Shown here: one piece after another, positions 24,341 through 38,027 of the stretch | Position numbering within the stretch: the stretch's first letter is position 1 | Layout: each line of letters starts with the position of its first letter | Source of the DNA: Cycas panzhihuaensis | Lineage: Eukaryota > Cycadophyta | Reading direction: 5' to 3' | Assembly (NCBI GenBank): GCA_023213395.1 | Contig: CM041465.1 | Coordinates: 70,749,741-70,813,740, forward strand | DNA length: 64,000 nucleotides | Notes under the pieces: model-generated | Databases searched by the model: none | What the model was told of the DNA's origin: nothing | What the model saw: only the letters and a program-made list of their open reading frames with translations | Position numbers and translations under genes: made by a program

Positions 24341-27300
24341 ATGTCTAATGTAATTAAACTTAGTGGAATAAATGATTTTTTTAATTTGGAAAAAATAAGT
24401 TAAAAATATCCTTATAATGAATGATTATTGGGCCTATATCAATGGGGACATAGTCCCATCCAAAACCACATAAGACCTAAACAACTCTAACTAAGGCATA
24501 CCACCAGATCTAGTTGCCTTAGTAGCTTTTAAAGCTAAGGATAACATTGCCCTCTTATTTCTCCACTTGGCTGTAGAAGACCAAGTAGATCAAAACATAG
24601 AAATTACTAAAACCTCTCATGAAGCTTAGAGTATTATATGCTCCATTTATAAGAGAAACGATGACTTTAGGTCTCTCATTTTAAAGGCTTACCTCTTTGG
24701 TATACTCTTTGTTGGAACCATAACAACCCACTTAATTGAAATTAAAATATTAGGAAAATAACTTATTATCCTTAATGAACCCCTTCTAACCATGATTAGG
24801 TGTTAAGTGTCATTAATATCCTTTCTATAGAATATAATAGCTTTGTATCTAAACTTTATGATGCCTTTCCTAAAATAGAATTTAATACTTTAGAAGGACT
24901 CTTGCTGGGGAGGACAATATACTCAATCACTAAGGAGTGGCATCCATTTTTTACTCTGCCCCTGCATTTACAATTAAGATTTCAAAAAGGAACAAGCCAC
25001 CCTAACAACTAAGTAAGCGATCAACTTATTAGTAAATCCTTACTTATCAGTTTAACTCTTCAAATATCTCTTAATAACCATGTTAGTAGCCAACTTATCA
25101 ACAACCTCGTACTCAATAGTTTGACACTATATATCAATAGCCCCAACAACTATAATACCCATAACAACAACAACAATCTCAACCTTCAAGAAACCAACAA
25201 CATAGATAAAATGTCACCTACATGTACTGTGGTAAAAATGGGCACCTAGCAGTTGATTGTAGAAGAAGATAAGCTAACATATAACTACTTTAGAACCATA
25301 GTAGGTAATAAGGAGGCCCAAACTTTTAACAAAGCTAGAACTAGAGGCAGAACTAGAACTAGTGCCAAGTAAACAAACAAAGGTACCAAGAAAGAAACCT
25401 AAGGAATAATTAGAATTCACTACAAGAAGGCAATATGGATGATACTCAATCTACCTCTTAAAATTTATTCTTTATTACCTTATCATCTCAACATCTTGAT
25501 AATTCTTAATTGATCAATTCTAGTGCTATACATCATATGATTAGTACCAAAGACTTATTTAAGGAGACATAACTAATAAGGGCCTAAACTATAATATTTG
25601 GAGATAATATTATATATGATGTGACTAAGATTAGACGAGTCCCTATTATACTAAAGGATTAAAACATCTGCCAATATATCAATAATATATTCCATGTACC
25701 TAATATGAAAATGAATCTATTATAAATTAGTCAAATTAATAAACAGAACGTAAATATTCTCTTTACCTAAAGTATCTGCATAATTACAAATCATGCCATA
25801 GGTCAATTGGTTGTCACATGACATAAGGATAATGGATTATACAAACTTGATAGAGTTCCCCTCACTATTACTCCACCACAAGAGTACTATTCCATAATAT
25901 AAAATAATCACGTTGACAAGGGGAAAGCAATCATAGTTGAAGACCTACCTCTTAACTAAGTTTAACGTGAATTCTCATATTCTAAAGAGAAATCCACCTC
26001 TAATAGTACTAAGGACTAACTATGGCGCGATGCCTTGGTCACCTAAATAGATAGAGTTTAAACCTCATGTATAAGCTACATGTGATGCATAGATTACCAA
26101 AGCTTAGGAGAAATAGATGTATTTATGAGGCTTGCTTAGTTGGCAAGCAACATAGAGAATGATTCCCATAAAAAATAGTATGGCAAGCCTAATAACCATT
26201 GGGATTAGTCCACTTAGATATTTGTAGGCCCATATCAGTTCTTTCACTCAATGTGAATCTATTTTCATGACCTTTATTGATGACTATTCTAGAAAAGTAT
26301 GGGTCTACTTTCTTAGGAATAAATTTTAAGACTTTATCAAGTTTAAAGTATTTAAGGATGAGGTGGAAAATGAAAGTGGTATGAACATCAAGGTGCTTAC
26401 ATTTAATAATGGAGGAGAGTACATATCTAATCAATTCACTAACTTTTATAAATAATATAGAATCAAACACTCAATTTTTGCCCCACATACATCTCAATAA
26501 AATGATGTAGTAGAAAGAATGAACCAAATATTGGTGAACAAGGTAAAAGCCATGTTGAGTATTACTAACCTTGCTACTTAGTTTTGGGTTAAAGCCATAT
26601 CAACTATTGCTTATCTGACTAACAAAAGTACCATAGTAGTAGATAGAGATATCATTCATAAGGAGGCTTGGTTAGGCCAAAAGCCTATAGTTTCTCACCT
26701 AAGGACATTTAGTTGTATAACCTACAAATTCATTCCTAAGGATAATAGAAAGAAACTAGATGATAAAAGCCTATAATGCATATTTATTAGCTATGCACCT
26801 AGATATAAAGCCTATAAAGTATATGAGATTATTAGAAACTAGGTATATACCACTAGAGATGTCATATTTGCTCAAAATACTCAAGACTTTGACCCTTCAC
26901 AAATTTAATTTGTAATATATAAAGATGTCAGTATACTTGAGGTGCCTCTTATACCAATTCTTGAGCCACCAACACCCACATCCTCTTATACAACAAGTTC
27001 ATCTTCAATTCTAGTAGCTTTAACATACACGTTAGATGCTACCACAGTAATGCCACTTATATCTCCTAATGATCTTTAGGTGGAGGTCACTAGCTTTTGA
27101 AAATCTCCTAAATGGTTATAACAATTGATAAAGGATGCAACTTCTCCTCCTATAACTTCCAAAAGAGAGTCTAAAATGAGACACTCCACCAACTTTTCTA
27201 TAATGGCTCTTGTCTTTAAGACTTATGAGCCTTCTACATTTAAGGAGGTAGTCAAAGACCAAATATGGAAAGTTATAATAGATGAAGAGATAAACTCTAT

Positions 27301-28773
27301 TCTTAAGAATAACATGCGAGGGCTAGTAGAACTACCACCTGGAAAGAAGTTAAGTAATTATAGATGGCTTTACAAGATAAAATTTTATATCAATTGCACC
27401 ATTGAACATCACAAATCGTGCCTAGTTATAAGAGGTTTTAAACAACAAGAGGGGATTGACTATGATGAAACCTTTGGACTAGTTTCTAACATGACCATAT
27501 TTCATTCAGTTATGTCACTTATAGCTCAATTCAACTGGCCTATGTACCAAATGGATGTGAAGAGTGCTTTCTTGAATGGGGAGCTTATAGAAGTGATTTC
27601 CTTAAAGCAACCTCCCAGCTATGCTGGTCCTAAAAAAGAACCTAGTCTACAAGCTTAATAAATCCTTATATAGATTGAAGTAGGCACCACATGCTTGGTA
27701 TACTAAGATTGATGACTTTTTCATATAGCATGGATTCACTCATTCACCCTCTAATTTAGACTTATATATTCAAATTAGAGGAAACTTGATCACTATCAAA
27801 GTGCTCTATGTAGATGATTTAGCTATAACTGGAAATGATGATAAAGGAATAGCTTGTCTCTAATATGAATTTAAAATCAACTATAAGATGATAGATCTTG
27901 GGTTGCTACAATATTTCTCTAGTATTAAAGTTTGGTAGAAAACTATCCATGTATTCTTATCATAATCCAAGTACTCAAATGAACTATTATAGTAGTTTAG
28001 AATGGGTAACTACAAACCTTCACTAATACCAATAGAAATAGGAACTAAGCTAAATTTGGATGAACAAGGAAAACCCTTTAATCTTACCTTATACTAAAAA
28101 TTGGTTAGAATCTTGATTTACCTCACTCACACTCGACTAGACATCTATTATGCGTTCAAATCTATTCTAGGTATATGTCCTAGCCGAAAGCATCTCATTA
28201 GAAGGATGCCATTAGAATCTTTAAATATATCTATGTCATATCTCAATTTGATCTTGATTACAACTAAGTTGATAATCCTATTCTAAAAGGATTTTCAGAT
28301 ATTAATTGGGTTAGTTTTCAAGACTCACATCACTCAACCTCTAGATATTACTTTAACAGAAACTCAACTATCATTTCTTGGAGCTGTAAGAAATAATCAA
28401 GTGTTTCCCTCTCCTCTATGGAAGTGGAATATAAAGTAGCTATTCATACCACCATAGAGTTAATTTGGATATGTAGGATTCTTATTGAACTTAGACTTTA
28501 ACAAACTCATGCCACCACTTTCATTTATAACAATCAAAGTGTATTAAAGATGACCAAGAATCTTATCTTCTATATTTATACCAAACACATAAAGATCAAT
28601 CATCACTTTATTCATGAGAATGTACAAAATGGAGAAGTTAACTTAGTATACTAATCGATTGAAGACCAAGTGCTAGTTATCTTTACCAAAGCACTTAGGA
28701 GACCAAAGTTTAAATGCTTTCAACATGACCTTGATGTCTTGATAAATACAACTATCATTAATGGATGGTTTTA
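24341..28773 (+). pseudogene. Copia-B gag-pol polyprotein, decayed
   Basis: Order and landmarks: gag from ATG 24341 (MSNVIKLSGIND); zinc knuckle at about 25212-25260 reading YMYCGKNGHLAVDC, in which the first Cys is Tyr; protease at about 25500, where Asp-Ser-Gly-Ala reads NSSA; integrase at about 26030-26880 (VVERMNQILVNKVKAML); reverse transcriptase at about 27190-28080, with an open stretch of 177 codons (MYQMDVKSAFLNGEL) and an intact YVDD at 27807-27818; RNase H to 28773 (KHIKINHHFIHENVQNGEVN). Many TAA, TAG and frame breaks make it inactive. The domain order protease-integrase-RT-RNase H defines Copia. Confidence 0.9.
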
Positions 28774-28783
28774 AAATAACTAA

Positions 28784-29214
28784 TGACACCTCTTTGTAAT
28801 ATATTTACGATATGTTATTATACATTATATATCTTTGTAATATTATTATATATCATATGTAATATTGGGTTTAAATCCTTATTTATAATTCAAATATAAT
28901 TATAATATAGTCAGGCCTACCCAATTATTAAAAAATAGACCAATAATATTAGCCTCTTATATTAGGCAATCAAATTTCTATATTCATATTTCAAGCGATT
29001 ATAAATTAAGCATGATCCCTCTCATTTATATGATGAATTTTGGTGTATGTAAAAGATCTACAAAAATTTATATATCTTAGTGTAATCAATTTACCTATCA
29101 TACTTATTTACAAGATATTTGCATATATTTGATATATTTATTTGTGTTTCCTACTTTCAGTTTAATGTATATGCACACACATTTGTAATAGTAATCTTAT
29201 TAATCAATTTGGTA
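28784..29214 (+). repeat. LTR-B, 3' LTR (intact reference copy)
   Basis: 431 bp from TGACACCTC to TTTGGTA, directly after RNase H. It aligns with 492-838 (reverse complement) for its first part and with 6959-7042 for its last part. The final CA has become TA. Confidence 0.85.
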
Positions 29215-30929
29215 GTATCTATCATTCATAGCACAAGTATATCAATTAATTATAATAAATTAATCATATCATAAGGATTATATATACAAATCATATAATG
29301 TATGATCGACATATTAAGTAATATCATAAATATAAAGTAATGAGTATCTTCATAATAAATAATGAGTATACATTACAAAAGATAATAGATTTATATGTGG
29401 AAAACTTAAGATGTTAAAAATCATATGAGAAGGTTGGATTCAGTAGCTCCAATTTATTATATCTTCAAATGATTACATCTCTAAACTTGATCCTTTCTCA
29501 AGTGATACATATAGATATTTATAAATTATGTCACCTCATGAATAGCCTATAATACCTTTGGGTCTTTTTATCAGCTAATAAGATGTATATATGAATATGT
29601 GTGCATGCCACATCTATTAATACTTTTGTATGTGAGGTTGTATGAGACTAGACCTTATAATAAACATTACATATATGAGAATAATCATATATTTCAATAT
29701 ATTTATGCAATATATTTCTACTGTAGGTATAATCTAATATATTCCATATATATATTAGCATCTTAACAAAGACAAGATTATTTAAAGGGAGAATAAATTT
29801 TGAAATAATATATTTTAGTTTTTATATAAATTAAAAATAAGTAGGAAGGATTCTTGTATAACTATAACTAAAATTATTATATAGAAGTCATTGATTTACT
29901 TCAAGTCATACTATTGTAGAATCTAAATTCTTGGCTTACTATGAGAAAATTGCATATAATAATAAATGTAATGAGATTACAATAATTTGAGATGACCTAA
30001 TTTTTTACAGAGATAAAGCAGAAATAGTTGGGGGCATCTTAAAGCTAAGACGGGGAGAAATGCAACATACCAAAATTTCTACAATGTAAAGAAGAAAAAA
30101 ATAAAAAATACCCTTTTATAAAAAATATAAAAGAAAATGTATAAAAATATTATTCAAGTATAGTTAATTAAGTGAAAAGTTATGATTAATTAAGGAAAGG
30201 TTATACCATATCTATTATGGGTTGATTGTGTACTATTTATAAATAATGTAAAAGGAAGAGGGAGGAGAACATGCTTTAGGATCCTAAAGTCTTGGTTGAG
30301 TTCCTAGTTGAGGGGATTATAAAGTCACAATTGGATTCCTAGAGAGATATTTGAGGATATAAGGAGTTTGATTTCTATATGGTTTACCAAATCCAATGTT
30401 ACTAAAGGTTGAAATAATCTAGTTTAGGCACAAGTTTTTTGAACCTCCATTAGGCATGCCTCACTCAATTAATAATAATTGCTTATTATTTTTAGATATA
30501 TATTGAGTTGTGTATTAAAGAAATAATTATTTTATTGAAAGAACTATAATGTATTATATGCAAATTAATTTTCTTTATATTCTTTTCTTATCTCTTATAC
30601 TTAGAAAATTAAAGACAAAATAAGATATGAAAAGGAAAATACATATATTTATCTCTCTATTATTATTTCTTTATAATATAAATAATAAATATACATGGTA
30701 CTATTTATAAAAATTGGTTGGGGATATAAGCTCATCATATTTCTAATGGATTTACCTTAAATCTCAACACCATACTAACTATAAAGGATATATTAGGCCT
30801 AGTTATAATCAAATAGATCAAGCTATCAACTAGTTGCCTATATAATAAGCCATATATCTAGTCTCTAACATCTAGATCTTTTAATTTTAAACTTATCTTC
30901 ATGAGATTTGAGACAAGTCTATAGTGAAA
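29215..30929. other. Unassigned AT-rich sequence
   Basis: Nothing gene-like on either strand and no recognisable element ends. It lies between Copia-B and the LTR of element J. Confidence 0.4.
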
Positions 30930-31231
30930 CAAGTTAATGCCACAAGGTCATTACATTAGTTTATTATTCCTAAAAGGGCATTAAGTGAACTTTAAATTAG
31001 ATCACTTAAGTGAAATGAACTTTCATGTGCATTATGTGTAATTTCATCTTGTTAGGAAAAACCCTAATCCTAATGCACTCCCTTATCAATATAAAGTAAA
31101 ATTCAATGAAGGAGGCTCATTGTTACCTTCCCATTTTGTGAGAGCTACTCTTTTTCTCTCAAGTCTCTCTTGCTCCAATGTTCAACTTTGTGTATAGTAT
31201 ATAGAGATAAATACTAGATCTACTTCTTTCA
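30930..31231 (+). repeat. Probable 5' LTR of Copia-J (start uncertain)
   Basis: The right edge is set by the primer-binding site TGGTATCAGAGC (31233-31244), preceded by CTACTTCTTTCATG. The upstream 150 bp are CT-rich with short repeats, as in transcribed LTR ends. The left edge is a guess because no second copy was found. Confidence 0.4.
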
Positions 31232-31740
31232 TGTGGTATCAGAGCTAAATTACATTTTAGTCCTCACTTGCACTTGCAATGGAGCCATCACTTCCTTCTC
31301 GCCCATAATCCATATAGTGAATCAAAATTGTCTAAGTGGATTTAGAAAAATTTCTAAGTTTTCATCATCATACATTTAGTATTATTTGCTTTTCCTCCTT
31401 TCTCTTTTATAGGTTTTGGGAGCACAATATAAGGAATTATAAGGCTCAATGATTCCAATCCTTTGGTAGCCATTCCTTCTTTCCTTTCCCCTCTTTTTGT
31501 CTATTTAATAAGGGGAAAGGTTGTCAAAAAATTTCAAGCATTTAGATTTATAAAGGAAAATATTTGTAAGGGGAGGTGTTGCCCATTTAAAAAAAAAAAA
31601 ATAGAGCCATTTATAATATCCATCATCGTATACTTTCACCTTGCCTATATCGAGATCTTAGTGACAAAAAAATGATAGAAATTTCATTTATTGACTAGAT
31701 ATTTGTAAGTTAGATTTTTTACATAAGTAAAAATATGTTT

Positions 31741-32085
31741 ATTCAAATTTACAGGTCTACCAAAAATTTCACAGAGCTCCAATTAAATTGAATCTAATTA
31801 TTAAGATGTAGCTCTAAGTCTAGTTTTCAACGCAAAAAATAATACTCAATTTCATTGTCATAGGAGAAAGTTATTAATATTTTAGTGAATAATGGTTATT
31901 TTCAACAAAAAATTTGTAAAAATATATCTTGTCCACTTTATAGGGATGCCAAAAATTCTATAGAACTTATTTTATCCTAATTCTAATTTTTAAATATGTG
32001 AATCTGAGTCTAGTTTCTAGCATAAAAAGTAACACTCAATTTTGTTACAGTGGAAGAAAGTTATTATTATTTTAGTGAAGACTTT
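31741..32085 (+). repeat. Diverged tandem duplication, unit about 165-180 bp
   Basis: 31741-31905 and about 31927-32085 share ordered blocks: CCAAAAATT, AGTCTAGTTT, AA-TAA-ACTCAATTT-TT, and AGAAAGTTATTA-TATTTTAGTGAA. It lies in the non-coding leader of element J. Confidence 0.65.
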
Positions 32086-33299
32086 TTTTTTTTTAATAAT
32101 TAAAAAAAAAAAAAAAAAAATTCATTTTTTAAGGCTTTAAATCCCACTGTAAAAGTGAGTGAAAAATACCTAGATTGGAATAATATCTAATCCTCTCACC
32201 TCACTTCTTAGCATTTTATTTCAGCACTCTAAGCAAACACTCTATTTTCAGTTATATATATGTTTGATACAAATATGATAATCTTTTCACTCTCCCTAAA
32301 AGGAACATATTGATTATGTCATTTTCTATCATCTTGTACTTGTACACATACTCACCAAGGTTGAGATACTGTGGTTTATAGAATATCATGCCATAAAAAT
32401 GGTTTGAGTTTCAAGTTAGAACTAGATTTAACCAGAATATTGGTGAGACTTGATTAACCATATCATTGTGCCTCAATAAGGGATCATCCTGATAACTAAC
32501 TATGAAAACTAAAAACTTAATATAAGATTAAAATGTACCTAGTTCAATATCCATTATAGTCATGGGTATGTATATGCCACTCTTTGGAGAAGGTCTATAG
32601 TTACTCATTGGTAAATGAGATAAGGATTGGGAGTACCTAGGCTCTATTATAACTTAGATTTTACTACTAAGCATAATTGTGGGTATCATAGGTGAAAGCC
32701 AACTTAATTTCACTACAAGCTTAGACATCCCTTCAGTAACCTCAACTACATATTAGACATAAGTTAGAGGTTATTTGGTTGATTATGCATCTTACATTTG
32801 AGTTTTAGAGTTATATACACCCAATGATGTTAGTTTTTACATTGGCTTATAATTTTATATATTGATCACTTACATATTTGCAAATAGTGATCCATAGTAT
32901 AATCACATTCATAGTGTTACATTCTTTCTACATTAAGATAATTCTACTATAAGTGTTAGTGGCCAATTTTTATCATAGTATTTTTCATATTCCTACTATG
33001 CTAGGTTAATATTTATCATAAGTGTTGGTAACTTTTCTCTAAGTTGCTCTTTTTATCTTTGAGCAACCATTCTCACTTCTTTATTCTTCCTTCTACTACA
33101 CTACTTCATTGCATCTCCCATTGATAAACAATGATTTGTCATTTATTGCCATCACTTTCATAGTCCCTTATTTATTCCTTCCATTTTCAAAAGATACCAT
33201 ATCTTCATAGTTTAAGCAAAATGTGAATTACATTCTTAAAAGAAAAGAAAATTTGGATATGTGGTTCATTGGTGTTAGAAATACTCCAAAATATGAAGG

Positions 33300-34850
33300 T
33301 CTTTGAAGAGATCACCTATAACTTACACCAATTTTTACTGTCATTACTACTACACCTACCTCTAGAGGAACTCTGACTCCTCCCACTGATACTATAGTTA
33401 AACACTAATGGGAACTTGATGACGATAAAATCTATGTAGGGATACTTCTTATAATTGTTTATTCCCTAGATAACCTTATTGATAAAGTCATACATAATAC
33501 AACATAGAAAGTCTTTGAAGTTTTGAAGAGGAACTTTAAGATTAAATCAGACTTGGAATTTATTCACCTAGTGTTAAAGATGAATAAATTAAAAATGTAG
33601 AAAGGACACGTAAGTGAGATAATCAATCTTTTTCGTCTTATCAAGCAAGCGATCGATAAAAACTTCAAGACTCAATGCATTACATAAGCTTTCTTATTTT
33701 AGTCATATCTTCATATCCCAAACTACAAAGATTTACTAGGAAGTCTTCAATCTAGTAGCACCTTAAAGACCTTAAACTTTAAGGATCTTATTGATAAGTT
33801 CATCAAATTTGATTAGACCTTTGATACCAACTTTTCCACTACATCAAATTTTATCGATGTTGCTTTTGAAGTGGAAGAAGATATTTTTTATACAAAAAAT
33901 CAAGGTTAACCCTCTTGCAAAGGTGGTAATTCTTATGAAAAGGGAAGAAATAGATAACAAGAACAACATCCTCATGGACAACAGGTTCCCCAACACCTAA
34001 AAAAATAGTCTCAAGGCCAAGGCTAAAATAATCAACCTAGACCTAAATCTAATAATAAAAGATAATCCAGCCAACCCAAAAATTCTTATGGAATTGGAAA
34101 TCAAATAATTATGTGTGAAAGGTATCACAGAAAACGACACTATGCCAAATATTATAAAACTAGCACTAATAAGCTACCAAAATATTAATAGTGCCATGGT
34201 ATACATAATGTTGATAATACTACTTTCGAAGATGCTTTTGGCATAACGTAATTTGCTTATGCATACCTTCAAAGAATTATGGCCACTTCATCAAATGATA
34301 TTGATAAATCCACTTAGTATATTGAGGGTCATTGTGGTTATACTTATTTATTGTTTCCTCCACCACTTGGAGTTGCCAATAATGCCACCTTAAATACTTC
34401 ATCTTAGATCGTGGATATTAGAGTAACACAACATATGACTTGCCATCACTAGTTCTTTCAAGATTTCAACTATGAAGTTCATGGTGTTATATAAATGACT
34501 AAAAAATTATCTCAGTAAGTCAATGGACTTGGAACCATTTGCCTAAAACTCCTAGGCCTTTTAGATTTTACCCTTGTTGATGTTTTATATATTTCAACTT
34601 TAAAGCAAAACCTACTATCCCTATCCACCCTTGTCTCTCATGTATTTGATTTGAGTGTAACTATAAATAATCAGATTCTCTATGTCATTCACCCTCCTTC
34701 AAATACTATGGTTATGACTAAAATTCTTGATAGAAAACTTTTTTGCCTAACTAGCTCACCATCCTCTAAAGCCAACTGTGTTGATGATGACTTTATTTTT
34801 ATCGCAACTTTAACCTCCTATTCCTCTAATGTTTCAAGTAAGAGTTGATA
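33300..34850 (+). pseudogene. Copia-J gag and protease remnant
   Basis: The plus frame reads KVFEVLKRNFKIKSDLEF, IINLFRLIKQAIDKNF and LGSLQSSSTLKTLNFKDLID, a Copia gag. The zinc knuckle at about 34112-34155 reads CERYHRKRHYAKYYKT: the second and third Cys are both Tyr and the Gly before His is Arg, all explained by G-to-A changes. The protease motif at about 34410 reads IVDIRVTQHMTCH, where the family has Asp-Ser-Gly-Ala-Thr. The following 34560-34850 segment (FTLVDVLYISTLKQNLLS) is the usual post-protease region. Pre-integrase and later domains are missing. Confidence 0.82.
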
Positions 34851-35078
34851 CGCTCAAACTATCCATTAAGTAAGTTAAGAATCAAAACATTCATCCAACC
34901 AACTGAACAGAGTTTAATTGCATTGAGAAAGATCCTCAAGGGGGAGGATTTTATTCGAGAATAACACCCCATTTAAGAATGGATGTCAGAATCATTTCCC
35001 ATTTGTGTCCAAGATGAGAATAGGTGTTGATGTGCCCTCCACAAAAATGACATCAATGGAAGCCAATGGCCTCTCAGG

Positions 35079-36596
35079 AAGTGAGTTGTTCTATATACCA
35101 AAAGATGGAAAAATCAAAGCAAGACAAAGTTGACTAGTTAACTACTCTAAGTGTTGAATATATAATTTCTATCTCTTCTCATGTTAATCCATTATCACAT
35201 TAAACCCTTAATTATTTTTTATACTAAATAATTAATAATAAATAATTATTAAAAATATTAAATAATTACTAGTATATAATTTATAAGAAATATATAATAG
35301 TAAATAATTAATACTAAAAATACATAATAAATATTAATTTTTTAAATTAATTTATAATCAAAATGAAATAAATTATTCATTTTAATTACTATTATTAATT
35401 ATTTTTATATTTCATTTATTTTTTAATTAATTTCATTCTACCAATTTATGACTAAGAGCAAACATTAATTCTTTACACCTATAATCACCCTCCTACAAGA
35501 AAATATATATACATACTGAAAAACCCAAAAAATAATAAAGCAATCACATGAGTGGTTGTCGCTAATTACTTATTAATTATTAATAAAAAAATATATATAC
35601 ACACAAAAAAGGTTGACCAAAGGCGCGCCCACGTAACGTGGGGTCAATTGTTTTATGACCATGGAATTCAACGTCGTCTCCCTCACGTCACTCCCTTCTG
35701 TGTCCTCCCCCGAAACTTCATTACCCAGCACTTTCGTATAACCCCATTCCGCGTTATTCTGCAATATTTGTTTTGAGTGACTGTGATTCACAACAACTAT
35801 GCTTCCCCTCCCCTCTCCGGATTGAGAGACAGCTTCTCGTTTATCATCCACCTCCCTCCACGTCTCGCCCACGGATCCACTTCTCTATCATCTTCTCCAC
35901 GCTCTCCCTCTCCCTCTCCCTCACAATTTCCCATGTAGACTCTTCCTATGAGTATTACCCCCAGAATACCAGCTGTGGTGATACAAATATCTCATATCCT
36001 TTTGGAGTTATAGGGAAGTATAGATGCGGTCACCCATAATTTTAGGTGTATTGTGTCGACAATGTTCCACTACTTCCTATCGGTGGAAATAACTACTGAC
36101 ATCTGATGGCCCAAGCAATTGGGGTTTCCTTCCCATGGGCCCATTACAATGGTCAAGGATGTGGGCGGCGAAGGAGATTGCAACCCATCGGATTATTTCA
36201 CTGACCTCTCGAACACCACTGCCTTTACAATTTCTAACCAATATGCCAAGAACATAACCTTTTTCAGCCTCTGCGATTCCTTAGCAAATTGGTCCTCATT
36301 TTCCAAATTATCTTGCAATAGCAGTTGGTACTACTTTTTGGATCCATTGGAGGGTTTGGGTGAGTCAGGGTGTAAAATACATGGCCAAGTGCCTATTAAC
36401 AGGAGTTTAACGAGCCATTTGCCCAGCGATTTACTTTCCCAGCTACGACGGGGATTTGAAGTAATGTTGAATTTTGATGAAAATCAAAGTTGTAAGGAAT
36501 GTTATTCGAGCGGAGGAACATGCGGTTACAACCCTTCGAGTGGCGATGAATTTATTTGCTATTGCGAGGATGGCGCAAATTCGAAGAAATGCTCCC
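35079..36596 (+). pseudogene. Truncated duplicate of the LRK10L-type receptor kinase (promoter and first exon)
   Basis: This aligns along its full length with 57101-58631: about 780 bp of upstream sequence plus the extracellular exon. The start codon of the intact copy is ACG here (35860). In-frame stops occur at 36037 (CAA to TAA) and 36043 (CAG to TAG), and one extra base near 36095-36110 shifts the frame. The rest of the exon stays open from 36119 (GFPSHGPITMVKDV to SSGGTCGYNPSSGDEFICYC). Homology stops at 36596, before the splice donor, and the membrane and kinase exon is absent. It keeps the family-typical NISYPFG where the intact gene has NISDPFG. No receptor can be made from it; a transcript is possible because the promoter region is kept. 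Confidence 0.93.
35613..35641 (+). promoter_or_regulatory. W-box and ACGT palindrome, pseudogene copy
   Basis: TTGACC (35613-35618, the W-box core bound by WRKY factors) and CCACGTAACGTGG (35629-35641, a palindromic pair of ACGT cores as bound by bZIP factors). They lie about 220-250 bp upstream of the lost start codon and are identical in the intact copy. Function is inferred from motif only. Confidence 0.5.
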
Positions 36597-36619
36597 CTCT
36601 CCGGATTGAGAGAGGGGCC
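36594..36619. repeat. Junction filler: 20 bp copy of upstream sequence forming a hairpin
   Basis: 36594-36613 repeats exactly the 20 bases at 35810-35829 in the same pseudogene, just after homology to the intact gene ends. With the following GGGG it forms an 8 bp perfect stem (CCCCTCTC / GAGAGGGG). Confidence 0.75.
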
Positions 36620-38022
36620 TTAGAAATGGAAGATTGACCACCATTTTCTAAACCTAAATGAGTAATATAGGCCATCCTTTATTCTATAAGACACTATCAG
36701 TCAAAGAGAGTGAATCATAAAGAATAGGAGGATTAAAACCAAGATAAAAGCAAGCATAAAGGGGGATAATTTAATACTAAAAAGTAAAGAAACAAAGCCT
36801 TAAATGAAGGATGAAAATCCTTGCAATATAGGAGATGTTTTTCTTATTTTGAGTGAAGGAGAGACATTAGTGACAATCTACTCTAGTCAAAGAGTGATCA
36901 AATAATATCAAGTGTTTAAGCCTTGAGCCAAGAGTGGAAGTCAACTAATCAAATTTAAAAGATATGAGGTTTCTACATAGATTTTAATAGCATAATAGTT
37001 CAAAAATTGACCTCCCCTTTCTAATGAAAGGTGGGGGGGGGGGGGGTATAAATAGAAAGATGAAGGGGCTAAGGCCCATGGCTTTGGACTCATAGGTTAG
37101 AGGAATACCATGGGCTAATTACCCATGGTTTTAGGAAAAATTAATGCTAGAGGTATTAATTAGCCATGGTTTTAAAACCAAACTCATGGGAAGCCTATGG
37201 TTTTAATGGGAAAAGGAAGTTGGTGCAGTAGGTAGGCACCATAAATGCATGGCCTCCCATAGGCCAAAAAAAATTGAAGTCAAAGAATTAGTACCACATA
37301 GTTCTTTATAGTATTATAGTAAATTTTATGGTAGGCTACAAATAGGATTTTTGCAAAAGCAAAATAAAAAACCAAAGTAAGATTATAACAATCATGATGA
37401 TCAAAATAAGAAAAACATTAAAAAATAAAAGCTTTTAATGAAAAAAGGTCCAAACAAGAAGGTAAGATATATTAATGCTATACACGAAAGGAAGAGAAGG
37501 ATGGCACATGTCTCGTAGAGGTACTAAGAGGCCTTTCTTTAACTCATTAAGCTTAATTGGATAATCATAAAGCCACCAACCATGGTCATAATTATTATTG
37601 ACTAAAAATAAACACATTCATGTAACAAACCAACAAGAGAATAAGAGCATGTACATGTAAACAAACTAAGGTAAGCTAATCTAAACTAATCTAGAAAGTA
37701 ATAAGTATATATCTTCACTTAATTATTAGTGTAATGGCTATGAAGCTCCTAGATTGCAAGAAATAGCTCCGATTGATCCTTTACTTCTCTCTACATTTGT
37801 GGAGATAGTTAAATCTTTGCATCCTCTATGATGGGTGATCATTTTAATCTATCTACATCCTCTTAGAGGAAGGATCCATAACATCTCCTTACATCCATTA
37901 GGATGATATTGTCTATCTTTCAACTATTAGTATATATGTTATACATAACTTAAAAGGCTAGTTTATTTCTTGTAGTAATCAAGTCATTACAATTTTCTCT
38001 ACCTCTAACTTATAAGAACATT
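36620..38022. other. Unassigned sequence left of Copia-H
   Basis: No gene recognised. It includes a run of G at about 37030-37046 and recurrent CCCATGG blocks at 37070-37190. It is the left flank of the Copia-H target, so it should be continuous with 51688 onwards before that insertion, and may be interior sequence of element K. Confidence 0.4.
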
Positions 38023-38027
38023 GTTAC

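Larger units (their letters stand above)
31233..35078 (+). mobile_element. Copia-J retrotransposon, truncated after the protease
   Basis: Primer-binding site at 31233-31244, a 2 kb leader (31245 to about 33240) with a diverged tandem duplication, gag (about 33240-34200), protease region (about 34400-34850), then abrupt loss of pol. A purine tract (AAGGGGGAGGA, about 34938-34948) may be a remnant of the 3' end. The element stops where the receptor-kinase duplication begins at 35079. Confidence 0.65.

Noticed and set aside
35573-35872. Minus-strand open frames upstream of both kinase copies (also 57597-57878)
   Set aside because: They are antisense to the shared promoter and leader region, have no recognisable domain, and are similar in both copies only because the DNA is duplicated.
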